NCBI GenBank assembly: GCA_965153455.1
Contig: OZ234493.1
Coordinates: forward strand, 26,092,213 to 26,156,212
DNA length: 64,000 nt
Source of the DNA: Sphagnum compactum
Taxonomy: Eukaryota > Bryophyta > Sphagnopsida > Sphagnales
Direction of reading: 5' to 3'
The notes under the pieces were generated by a model. The model was not told the DNA's origin. It ran no database searches and saw nothing but the letters and a program-made list of their open reading frames with translations. How positions within the stretch are numbered: the stretch's first letter is position 1; every line of letters starts with the position of its first letter. Shown one piece after another: positions 54,501 through 64,000 of this stretch. The translations under genes were made by a program, and so were the position numbers.

Positions 54501-57500
54501 TGGTGAAGGAATGATCATCTCTCAAGCAGTGACTTGGTTACACAATCCTGAGAATGACATATCTTCACATACCATAACTTTGGTGTCAACAATTTGGGTA
54601 GCATTCTGCATTATGGGCATTCCTGAAACTTGCCTGAAAAACTTTGTGATCAATTTTGCCCATGTGGTTGTGTTCATCTTGCCATAGAGTGCGAACTGAG
54701 TTTTTGAACCTTTTTATGTTTTGCAGCTGCTGCCATTGCTGGCATCTGCACTGGAGTTTGGTTCAGCTGCAGCACCTGCTTTGAACCCATTACTGAAAAT
54801 GGGCTCCTGGTTGTCTCAAGATGAGTTCAATAGCAAGGCATGTTCTGTCAATTGCATTTCCTTCTTCTACTTGTTACCTCAAGCTAGGTGAACATCAATC
54901 GCAAAGTTTGGTCTTTTGATGTGTTTTTGGCTTTGGATGTTGATGCTCCAGATTTGATCATCAGATGTATTCCCTGCTTCAGGTTTTGCCAACTGTGATC
55001 AAACTGTTTGCATCAAGTGACCGTGCCATTCGAGTTGGACTATTGCAACATATTGAGAGTTTTGGTGGTGGTTTATCTACTCAAGTAGTTGATGAGCAGG
55101 TCAGCTATCCTACATATGTGCATCAGCATACCCGTGTGGCCTAATCTACATTTGGTTGTTCGGCAGTTGCAAATGTCATCTGCTAACAAGATGTGTGCTT
55201 GCATGGGTGTCAGGTTTTCCCACATGTTGCCACTGGATTTGCAGACACATCTGCTTTTCTACGAGAGCTAACACTCAAGTCGATGCTTGTAATTGCTCCC
55301 AAGGTCAGTGATGCAGGTGACAAATGAAAGCTAGAAAGCGAATTGTTGAGCAGTGATGCATGAGCTTTCATCTTCATTCTTGAAATAGGTGGTGGGGTGT
55401 TTTAGGTCTTCTTGCATTTCCAGTTGGTAAAATCCTTTGCCCTAGAAGTGTAGGCACTAACACATGTTTGTGTTTGGTGGGTGGTTGATTGTGCAGTTAT
55501 CTCAACGGACATTGACAGGCTCGCTTTTGAAGCATCTATCAAAGCTGCAGGTTTGTACCTCCTATTTTTGTCCATGTGCAAATGTGATACATGTATTTGC
55601 TGATGACCATAATATTAAACACTGCTCTCAAAGTTAGGTAACCAATCATGGGTTTGTCATTATCAGGTGGATGAGGAGCCAGCAATCCGCACAAACACCA
55701 CCATTTTGCTTGGCAACATTGCCAGCCATCTCAATGAAGCGGTGAGCTTATTTATGCGCCTTTGCTATGTCTCAACCTTGTTTAGATGGTAGAATGCCTA
55801 GCTTATTGCAGGAGGAGTTTGACAACACTTTGGATTTCTGCTTGCTTGCAGACAAGAAAAAGAGTGTTGATCAATGCATTTACTGTTCGAGCTTTGCGTG
55901 ATGGATTTGCCCCTGCCAGAGGAGCAGGTACAATATCCCCACTTAATCTTTTTGGTGGAGTCTTTTGTCAAAGGAATGTAGTAATGATACAGTTGGTAAC
56001 ATTGGCAACTGGAAGTTGCTCGCCTCATTGATGGCCTCCAAACACTAAGCCACATGGAGCTGCAAGAATGAAAAGGTTGTCATGAAGATTGTGCCGATTG
56101 TGTAAAGTTTCAAGCGCTGACTGATGGCTCCCTTACCAGGCATCATGGCCCTTATGGCAACCACTGAATACTACGATGCCACAGAAATTGCAACACGAAT
56201 ACTACCTCATCTTGTGGTGCTTACTGTTGATTCTGATAGGTACACTCACTCCAGTCCAATGAAGTACATGCAAAATGTTGATGCACTGCTATTTACTTAT
56301 TGGTGAAGGTTCTATCTTTTACTTTTACACTTCCATTCTTGGCATGTTTTGTGCACCCATTTGACAGTTATATAACTATGTGCATTTGACAGTGATGTGA
56401 GGACAAAAGCCTTTCAAGCAACAGAAGTCTTCCTGCAGGCAGTAAAGACCTACCATTCCAAGGTAATGAAACAGACCTTTCTTCTCAGTGAAACTCCACC
56501 ACGCGAGAGGTGTTTCTCAACTAGTCGTTACACTTTTGAGTTCTATGCCTTATGGGTTTAGGACAATGGTATGGTGGGTGTTACAGCTGAATGCTGGAGA
56601 CAGCAGTACGGTGTCTGCCACAGCAGTGACAGCAAGCACGACCACAGGATTGCTTGGGTGAGCTACACACTTGCTTCCTGGACAATATATTCTAGTCAGC
56701 ACACCTAACGATGGGTAAGGTCAATCTCTCTCTCACATGGGTATTTATTTTATCTTGTGTTGGACAGGTGGGCAGTAAATTCATTGGCACCAAAACAGAG
56801 GGTTGGAGATCATGTGACAGCTCCTTCTGAAAGTACCTCTGTAGCAAACAACACAGGTAATTCCTATAGTGTTTAGTGAGTACAGTCCAGCCTGCATTTT
56901 TGTTTTTTTGTTTCCTGTTCCTTCTCCTTCCCCTCTTGAGTGCAATGATGCTTAATGGCAGAACTGAATCACATGGCTCACTGCCTTTGGATAAACCTGC
57001 CAGTCTGAACCAAAAAGGCTTTCAAATTGTTTCACTAACATACTTTGTCCATCTCCTTGGGCAGCTTCAGCGGTGGAAGTGTCTGCACCTCTGCCAATTG
57101 CACCACTCTCAAACTCATTTCTCCATACAGACGAGGCGGCACCTGCATCTCCCACATCAACAGACGGGTGGGGGGATGCACAAGATAATGGATTTGCACA
57201 TGACAATGATGAGGATGAAAAGGATGGATGGGGTGATATGGATTTGCCACCAGATCCAGTACCTGCACTGGCACGCATTCGAGCTGCCCAGATGAAGCCA
57301 GTCACAACAACTACTACTGCCAAAATCACAACCAAGCCTGGTGTGTCTTCTCACCTTCACTGTAATTGCAGATGCAAGAATAAATAAACCCATGTTTTGA
57401 CATTTCTCTGGACATGCGTTTGTATCTGGGTCTTGAGATTTGGCAGTTTCTGTTAGGGCATATTGCACATTTAAGCTAATTTTGTTTTACTTCTTTGTAA

Positions 57501-58007
57501 GTTTACTATGATTCACCACTAAATCAGTTGCCACTTGACCTCTTTTTGGCTTCCTGAAATTATGCATTCTTGCTCACAGTCCTACATACAATGTGAAGCA
57601 TGACTTGAGATCTCAAAATTTCAAACTGCTAATTTGAAGTGATCATCTTGTTTGTTGAATCATGCTGCCACATTGTGGAAGGTGGGGAGAGGGTTCGGGA
57701 GAGCACAACAAAGACTTCTCTTGATGTTCGTGCGACCATGCCAAAGAGTTCATCTGCTGATGGTTGGGGAAATGAGGATGATCCTTGGGCTGCCATTGCT
57801 GCACCTCCACCTACTACCACTGTACGAGCTCTCAACAGCTCAGGAGGGTCAGCAGTGCCTAGAGCTACTACTGCTGGCAGTGGAGCTCCCAGAGTACGAC
57901 AAGCTCAACATGTGACGATTGATGGTGCTGGGAGTGGGAGAGGGCGAGGACGATCAGCAGCGCCCATGAAGCTTGGAGCCCAACGCATCCAGCGTAGTGC
58001 AGACTGA
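51578..58007 (+). CDS. SCYL1: SCY1-like pseudokinase (SCYL1/CTEXP) with HEAT repeats
   Basis: SCYL1-type proteins are catalytically dead kinases linked to COPI/Golgi traffic and, as plant CTEXP or yeast Cex1, to cytoplasmic tRNA export. Twenty-one exons (51578-51700, 52336-52434, 52709-52860, 53003-53075, 53180-53302, 53493-53601, 53841-53920, 54056-54137, 54272-54411, 54727-54837, 54983-55099, 55214-55303, 55497-55550, 55667-55741, 55852-55927, 56140-56239, 56393-56462, 56587-56657, 56768-56856, 57065-57340, 57682-58007) join to 811 aa. The N-terminal kinase fold has KDLPYNIGEPYSTAWGGW, HGN where kinases have HRD (KLVHGNVCLASVVV), and GLD in place of DFG. HEAT repeats follow (VLPTVIKLFASSDRAIRVGL, FADTSAFLRELTLKSMLVIA, EEPAIRTNTTILLGNIASHL). 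The tail is acidic/Trp-rich (DGWGD, DDPWAAIAAPPP) and ends RGRGRSAAPMKLGAQRIQRS. Intron 10 begins with GC (54838). The last exon's acceptor (57681/57682) is the weakest border. The kinase is clearly inactive by sequence. Confidence 0.95.
51985..52283 (+). repeat. Three-copy tandem repeat of about 117 bp in SCYL1 intron 1
   Basis: Each unit contains 'catgctcagaaaaa', 'ggattcatctgttttttt', 'acctaggatctgggattc' and 'agattctgcatttt'. Copies begin near 51998, 52094 and 52199. Confidence 0.8.
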
Positions 58008-58754
58008 GAACTCCCTTTGTATTTGTTCATGCATACAGAGCTTTTATTTATTTACAGTTGAGAACATTTTCATTATCACAATGTACACAATAAAATGTTA
58101 TGCTCAAATCACCTTGGTTGCCATCTAGTTCACTAGGATCAGTCAAGACCCAATGGCCAAAATCACTGCAGTAGATGAAAGGTGACTAAAGAAAAAGTTG
58201 GCTGGGTTGCAACACTCAAGCCAAGGATCTCTCATATTAGCTGCTACTCAACCTCAGCTTGGTTGCTGCAGTCGTATAAGATATCCACATCAATGTTAAG
58301 AATGTACCATTTTTTTGTTGCTGGATCCTGCAGTTGATGTACGACTTGGACTATGAATGGTGAAAGGATTTGTGGGGTGTTTTATTGGGGCCAAACATGA
58401 ATTGATGGCAAATCTCCTGTTGTCTTCTGCATCTTGCAGGTACTGTATTCCTTGCAGATATTATTATAGAAGGACACAACATCCTCTCCAATTTGTCAGT
58501 GTTGTTCACCAGGGTATAAACTTAGAAAGACTGAAAAATGGCAGTTCTGCAAATGGTGGATATATGTAATGGAGATGAGATCCATGACCTGTTAAATTAC
58601 AGAGGGAAGGAGAGCTACAATTCTTTAGCCATCTGTACACAAAATCCAGATCCTTTTGCCTTTACTAATGGGCTTAAGGATTACCACTACTACAATGCAA
58701 CTGTGGCAAAGCTTTTTGTTCCATAACAGGAGTGAGAATCATGAGGGTCTTGTT
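58008..58754. other. Intergenic between convergent SCYL1 and CRAL-TRIO genes
   Basis: About 750 bp between two stop codons contains both 3' UTRs. No further gene is seen. Confidence 0.55.
58089..58094 (+). terminator. Candidate polyadenylation signal of SCYL1
   Basis: AATAAA, 82 nt after the SCYL1 stop codon, is the canonical near-upstream polyadenylation element. Plant signals are loose, so use of this site is inferred. Confidence 0.4.
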
Positions 58755-61700
58755 TTATGTAGGGAGAGAGGAGGATTGCAGCAGGGGCTCATCGCCTGCA
58801 ACCATAGTAACAATGACCCAAAACATGAGAAGACCCACAATAATGGTGCGCAGCATTGCTGTGTATGTTGCAAAGGAGGGTGGTGGTTCAATGAGAGGAT
58901 TCTCTTCAGAACCTTTGTCTTCCTCCTCTGCCTCCCCTTCCTCCACCTGCTTGAGCTGTTGTTGCTGTTGAGACCTAGGCCTCCTGTGTGCCACAGATGA
59001 AGAAGAAGATGTGCTGGCTTCTCCTGATTCTTTTTTTGTGCACACTTGTTCTTTACAAGAGGTGCAAGTACAGCATCCACCCAAATAGGAAGGGACTTTT
59101 TCCCGGCCTCCCATATACTTCACCAGCTTTCCTGTATAATTCTCACCTTCCATGTGCACTTTCTCCAGTGTTGATGGTTCCAGTACCTGCTTGTAAAGCC
59201 AACCCCAGAAAATTGTTTCTGCTTTTTCATACATGCTACATTGTTTGTCACAGACAAAAACCACATCTTCTTCACCTCCACAGGCTTGATTGGATACCAC
59301 TCAAGAAACCATGTAGAGATCGATCAACTTGGCATGGTAAACCTGTGAGCAGATTCCCTCTACAACTTGTGCACAGTTTGAATGGAACTTGAGCATGAAA
59401 ATGCGAAGCAATGGCTACTGTTTCTGGTCATGACAATGGACAGATACCAGGATTAAATAACAAAGAGGATAGATAGATAAATGGATCATTGCAGAGTGGG
59501 GGCAAACCAACCTCCATGATGTCGTTTGCAAGCTGATGCAAAACAGGGTGGAGATTGATCAAAAAGAGAGATGCAAGTCGCATAGGGAAGTGGTCTTGGA
59601 CCAGTACACAGCAGCACTTTGTCATATGCAAAGGAAAACCCACGTGTGATACACCCTCACAGTCCATTATGACTGTGAGGCGAGCATCATCTTCTTTGGT
59701 CATGTTCAGCACCCCATACTCCACCTGCGACACTGCTCCCCCCACCCCACTTCTCTTTTCCTTTCATTCTAGCAGAGACACAAAGCTTCTTCATCTTTGG
59801 TTCCAACCAACTTGCAAAGTCCACTTGCAAAAAGAATTGCTTGCAAAATTGCAATCTGATTTTGCAAACGGGGAGTGGAACAACAGCAATAACACAACCA
59901 TCAAGGGACTAAATCTCTTCAGCCAAAATTACACAAAAAGGAACCAACAACACAATTTGTGAAGATGAAGAGAAGGTACAAAGGAATATGAAAAATTTGC
60001 ATACCGACTGCTTGTGAGAATCGAGGACGCTCAGAAGGTGTGAGGATGGAGAACGCAAGTCCAAGTCGAACGATTAGTGTAGGGTAACCCAGTGTGTCAT
60101 GATGGTGCCAAAAGACAAGGTGTGTCCAGGGCTTCAGGTCAGCTTGAGAGAGGAAGTAGTATCGCTCACGCCACCTTACTGTTTTCTTCACTCGCGCAAC
60201 AAAGCTTGACACATCTCCAGCTGTTGCTAACCTAAACCTGTCAATCTCTTCATTGTCCATCCTGCCCAGCCCATTTTGTTTCCCCCTTCATCACTCTTCT
60301 CACCACTGCACTATGACAACCTACCTACCATCTCTGGGGCATCAAGTGAGGACATTTAGATTTCCACATGCAGGCATATGGCTAGAGAAATGTGCCTGCC
60401 CCAGGGGCACATTCCGATTTCTGCCTACTTGACATATAACTAGAGAAATGTGCCTGCCCCCAGGGCAATTCTGCCTTCTACCACTAGAGAACAGTCAGTA
60501 GCCTGAGCTCGACAAACTAGGTGACATATGACTGAGACTTTAACAGATGATTCTTGCACTCTAGGGGCACATTCCCTGGCATAAAGGACGATAGGTAGGT
60601 GTGAAATATCCAGTAGAGGTAGGTAGGTAGTGAGAAGATTGGCAGTGGGTGGTGGGTTTAGGAAATGACTGAATGACTCACCACTACAGATTCTGCCATT
60701 TAAGACACCTAAAACAAACTTCCAGAATCAATCACTACCTATCATCCTTTTAATGCCAGATCAGCCACCACTGCTGATTCTGCCATTTACACCAACGGAA
60801 AACCTGCAGAATCACTACCTATCACTCTTTTAGACCTGACTCTTTACAATGCTACTTTTCACCTATCCTGGAAGAAATGATTTTTATCACTTCTATTGCG
60901 TGTGATATTAAGTGTAGGGTAAAGCCCAAGGGGGTGGGTTTTATGGGAATAGGGACCCCACAAGGCAGAGCTGAGTGCGGGCTCCATTCCTGTAAAGCCT
61001 GCCTCTAAGGGCTTTACATGGTGTAAAAACTGATGCAGTTTTTTCCTTGTGATACTCAGCAGTTACCTGCTGAATACCCACCAGGTATCATGGGGAAAAA
61101 ATGACAGTGGGCATTACCTTTTTCAAAATGCCTGCCGGCATATTACACTCTGTAAGGCTACCTGCAACAACACTAAAATAAGCACGCTGGTTCTTAAATG
61201 TATATCCATTATACAAACATTATAATATCAACTGTATAGACTATTTTGACCTACTTTTGGGGTTCAGCTCTCAATACCTACCTTTCTGGGAGTTCAATTC
61301 CTTCAGCATCCAGAGCCTGCAACAAGAAGTCGAGAGAAGGATAGTTGGCAGCCAAGTCTTGCGCGTTCAGTTTGTTGCTGTTTGTGTCACCTTCACCACC
61401 CACAGGCTCCGATAGAGAAAGAATGCGGCGTAAGACCACTGACGAGTCCTCTTGTTGTAAGTCATGATAAGCATTTGTGAGAGCTGTTGCCATCGACAAA
61501 CAAATCATGGGCTTTGAGAAACTCTGACAAAAGGAAACAGACCAAAAAAAAAGAAGAAGCTTTTGTTAGAAAAATGAATGACAAGTCCAAAGAGGAAAAT
61601 TACACATGATTGATTTCCGCTCCATATTCAAAAATCATTCATTGGATCCATGGACTATATTTATGGTCAATTCATTTTAATGTACAACTAGTATACATAG

Positions 61701-63801
61701 CCTGTTTCTGAGGGATGGATCTGATGCCAGCCAGATATTTCTGCATAGAACTGATGATGCAGAAACTTGTTTCTCCATAACAGCTACAGTTTTCCAGAAT
61801 TATTATTCAGCTATTAAAACTACATGGAAATACTTTCCTCCAGGCTCTAAACTATGACCAAAAAGAGTCAAGGCTTAGGGTTGAGAATCAGAAATAAACC
61901 CTAAAGCCTTTCTATACACTACCCATCCTGGCAATCAACAGTACCCAATAAAAATTAACAAGTTTCTTTTCATAAATACAGAGGGAGAATAATCCCATAC
62001 TTAATTTAAACTTATGGAATGAAACTTATGGAATGAAAGTCTTTTATGCAGTCAACCAGGAAAGAAAGGACTTGAGAGATGGCCTGCTAATAATAATATA
62101 ATAAGGCTATGAGATATTTCATATCTGATAACATAACACAAAACAATCACCAAACCTGAAAATCCAACCCTAAAGAAAAGAGAGTAAACACAACCCAAGA
62201 ACAAGAAAATGAAGAGTGGTTTGAAATACAATGACAAATCCATTCGAATGTACAGGGACATTCATCAGCAACATGTAAGTACAAGAGAAGGGTCTATATT
62301 TAAACCCTTCCACAATTTGAGGCACCTGTCATGAGGTTGGTAGGCTGAGTGCAGACTGCCAAAAATTGCAGAAGGGCCTAAACATAGATCCTTCCTCTGC
62401 ATTAAGAACCTTCACATTTTTTTGTGTTGACTCACTTTAAATGTGAAAGAAGTAACGATAAAGATAAAAAAGAGGTACCTTCCAAATTATGGAAGGTACT
62501 CCGACAGGCTGGCATGGGATCTTCTAGGAGGTGGAAAGCCCCTTGCCCCAGATTCAGTCCTAAAATGATCCTCAGAATTCACTAGAAAAAAATTGATGGT
62601 TCTTTATGGTATTGACCATGTACCATGAAGATATCATCAGCTCCTAGCAATGGTTGGAAGTTAATGTCAAATGTATTAACCAATGTATTGAGTTTCTGTC
62701 ACAAGACTGGCAATAACAGGAAACCTCAGCCATGATGCTGGCTTACCTCAACAAGAACTAACAACCTAAAAGAGAAGGGGAACAACAACGAAAAAAACCA
62801 AAGAAAGAGGAATGCTAAGAGAATAAGAAGAAGTAGTAGCTGCATAAAAGAATCTAGGCTTCATCAGGATATTCATGGAACTTCCAAGCCACACAAAGAA
62901 AAGGAAAACAAGGGGCCACACTTCTGTTTTAAAACTCGTAGCATCGAAAGAAACTATGAATACTTAAAACCTTGAGATTTTTGACAAACTAGAACAAGTG
63001 CATTTTTGACATTCTGAAAACTTCTTGAACAGCAGAAGGGCACAACTACAGTTGATTCTTAACAATTTGGAAGTAGGCATTAGTCCTGAAGAAATTCCAG
63101 GAAATTTCAACAATACAGCAACTACTACTATCTATCATAATGACCTATGAGAGATTTCCCAACGTATTTAGAGGGTGTCTTAAATCCATAACATTCCCTC
63201 CTGACAAAGGAGGTCATCTTACGTTTCTGGGTTGGCTCTTACATTTTTGCAAGTGCCTGCCATTTTTCTTTGTGTGATGAGTAGGATCTGGCCACTAGAT
63301 TTGGAAAAAAACCTCTGACAGGTCATTACACACAGTAAGGCCCTTGAACAGGCATGTTACCAGAATTCAAAGCCTGCCCACACCTTATTCTGGTAATGCC
63401 CCTGTCTGCGGCCCTTACCTACCACTAAACATACAGTAACAACACCTGGTGAACAATCCTCAAAATGTGGGACAGAATGAAAACTACCCATCATTTCCAT
63501 AGTGTCTCTCTCTCCCTTGCTTACAGGCAGAGCTAAGAAATTGGCAATGGGGCAAAAATGATGGTAAGCAAAGGTACCTGGGTTGCTTGGGCAAGAAATC
63601 TGAAAGGAGCCCACCGCTGCAACCAGTTGAAAGGAGGAGCTTGGAAGATGGACAACCATTGCAAGCTCCACCAAATGGGCCGACACTTAGCTTGTGATGC
63701 TCGTCGCAATGCTTCCAATGCTGACACTTTGATCAAGAACACGAACAACTTCCCTGTTGCAACCTTAACCCCTCTTCTTCTCATTGTTGTTGTTGTTCTT
63801 G

Positions 63802-63832
<31 letters not shown>

Positions 63833-63946
63833 TGTCACATTTGGAGATGCATCCGAAACTGATGATGGTTTCTTTCCCATTCTTGTAATCCTAATTTTGG
63901 CTGCTTCTTGCTGCTTCTCTTCTTCTTCCATTTCCATCTGCTGCAT
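58755..63946 (-). CDS. CRAL-TRIO/SEC14-like protein with a C-terminal membrane anchor
   Basis: Five minus-strand exons (63946-63578, 61523-61282, 60261-60005, 59732-59512, 59189-58755) join in frame to 507 aa, ending at TAA. Recognisable parts are SALEALRRASQAKCRP near the N-terminus and AANYPSLDFLLQALDAEGIE. The CRAL-TRIO core holds WTHLVFWHHHDTLGYPTLIV, RPRFSQAVVSQVEYGVLN, LTVIMDCEGVSHVGF and LVQDHFPMRLASLFLINLHP, and is closed by PSYLGG. The LEGVS-like DCEGVS strand followed by L.QD.YP.RL is the lipid-exchange fold signature, so lipid binding or transfer is likely. A Cys cluster (GGCCTCTSCKEQVC), a Gln/Glu-rich linker and one transmembrane helix (TIIVGLLMFWVIVTMVA) end the protein. It resembles a plant SEC14-like group I recall from Arabidopsis. 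A polyserine run (about 63785-63830) comes from a GAA/TTC repeat. The start is uncertain: the frame is still open upstream of ATG 63946 toward the window edge. Confidence 0.87.
60360..60800. repeat. Dispersed repeat with internal duplication in a CRAL-TRIO intron
   Basis: 'ctagagaaatgtgcctgccc' occurs twice (about 60383 and 60441). The sequences around 60470-60800 ('gacaaactaggtgaca', 'cagccaccactgctgattct') match the reverse complement of 8036-8325. Confidence 0.55.
60917..61017. repeat. Small foldback (MITE-like) element in a CRAL-TRIO intron
   Basis: It is bounded by 'gggtaaagcccaaggg' and 'ctctaagggctttac', an imperfect terminal inverted repeat around a core of about 75 bp. The ends match those of 20619-20727. 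Confidence 0.55.
62600..62800. repeat. Dispersed repeat in CRAL-TRIO intron 1
   Basis: 'atcatcagctcctagcaatg', 'ctgtcacaagactggcaata' and 'cctcagccatgatgctgg' match 25485-25600 in EXO84 intron 5, in the same orientation. Confidence 0.65.
63335..63418. repeat. Small foldback (MITE-like) element in CRAL-TRIO intron 1
   Basis: It starts 'gtaaggcccttgaacaggca' and ends 'tgcccctgtctgcggccctt' plus 'ac'. Its imperfect terminal inverted repeat of about 22 bp resembles the GTAAAGCCC ends of the elements at 20.6 and 60.9 kb. Confidence 0.5.
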
Positions 63947-64000
63947 TGCTGTGCCCGTTTTGTCCCACTGCACACACTTGCTTGATTGCTTGTTGTGTTG

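Overview
This window is nuclear DNA of a land plant. It carries nine genes of conserved eukaryotic or plant families, eight of them split by spliceosomal introns. Eight of the nine are complete or nearly so; the one at the left edge enters already in progress. A block of about 9.5 kb (roughly 9.15-18.7 kb) is degraded plastid DNA inserted in the nuclear chromosome (a NUPT). It contains pieces of chlB and chlL, the light-independent protochlorophyllide reductase genes that angiosperm plastomes lack, so the plant is probably not a flowering plant. The abundance of small repeats and TE relics suits a fern or lycophyte, but the sequence alone does not settle this.

Layout, left to right: (1) the 3' part of a methylthioadenosine/SAH nucleosidase gene (69-1637, +); (2) AT-rich intergenic DNA; (3) a complete ALMT-family anion channel (4392-7564, +, 5 exons); (4) the scrambled plastid block, with at least 25 recognisable short fragments in shuffled order and orientation, interrupted by a 5'-truncated LINE (about 16.3-17.95 kb, -); (5) a plastid-type CPN10 co-chaperonin (19692-22056, +); (6) the exocyst subunit EXO84 (23622-29616, -, 9 exons, 795 aa); (7) a MITE-rich spacer; (8) the HAT-repeat splicing factor Crooked neck (32168-35273, -, 7 exons); (9) a small lysine-rich FAM32A/DUF1754-like protein transcribed divergently (35993-36373, +); (10) the oligosaccharyltransferase subunit OST3/OST6 (38197-39261, -, single exon); (11) a 12-kb gene-poor region with fossil Harbinger and hAT-like transposases and an extremely AT-rich island (about 44.9-46.96 kb); (12) an SCYL1/CTEXP pseudokinase (51578-58007, +, 21 exons, 811 aa); (13) a convergent CRAL-TRIO/SEC14-like protein with a C-terminal membrane anchor (58755-63946, -, 5 exons).

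The genes are unrelated housekeeping functions: SAM-cycle salvage, anion transport, plastid protein folding, exocytosis, splicing, ER N-glycosylation, tRNA export/trafficking and lipid transfer. They do not form a pathway or cluster. Exon borders were set by splice consensus and reading-frame continuity, supported by recalled family conservation; no alignment was run. I found no convincing novel multi-gene system. The most unusual object is the shattered plastid mosaic with its internal duplications and gene-gene junctions, followed by the telo-box tandem array upstream of EXO84 and several small foldback repeat families.
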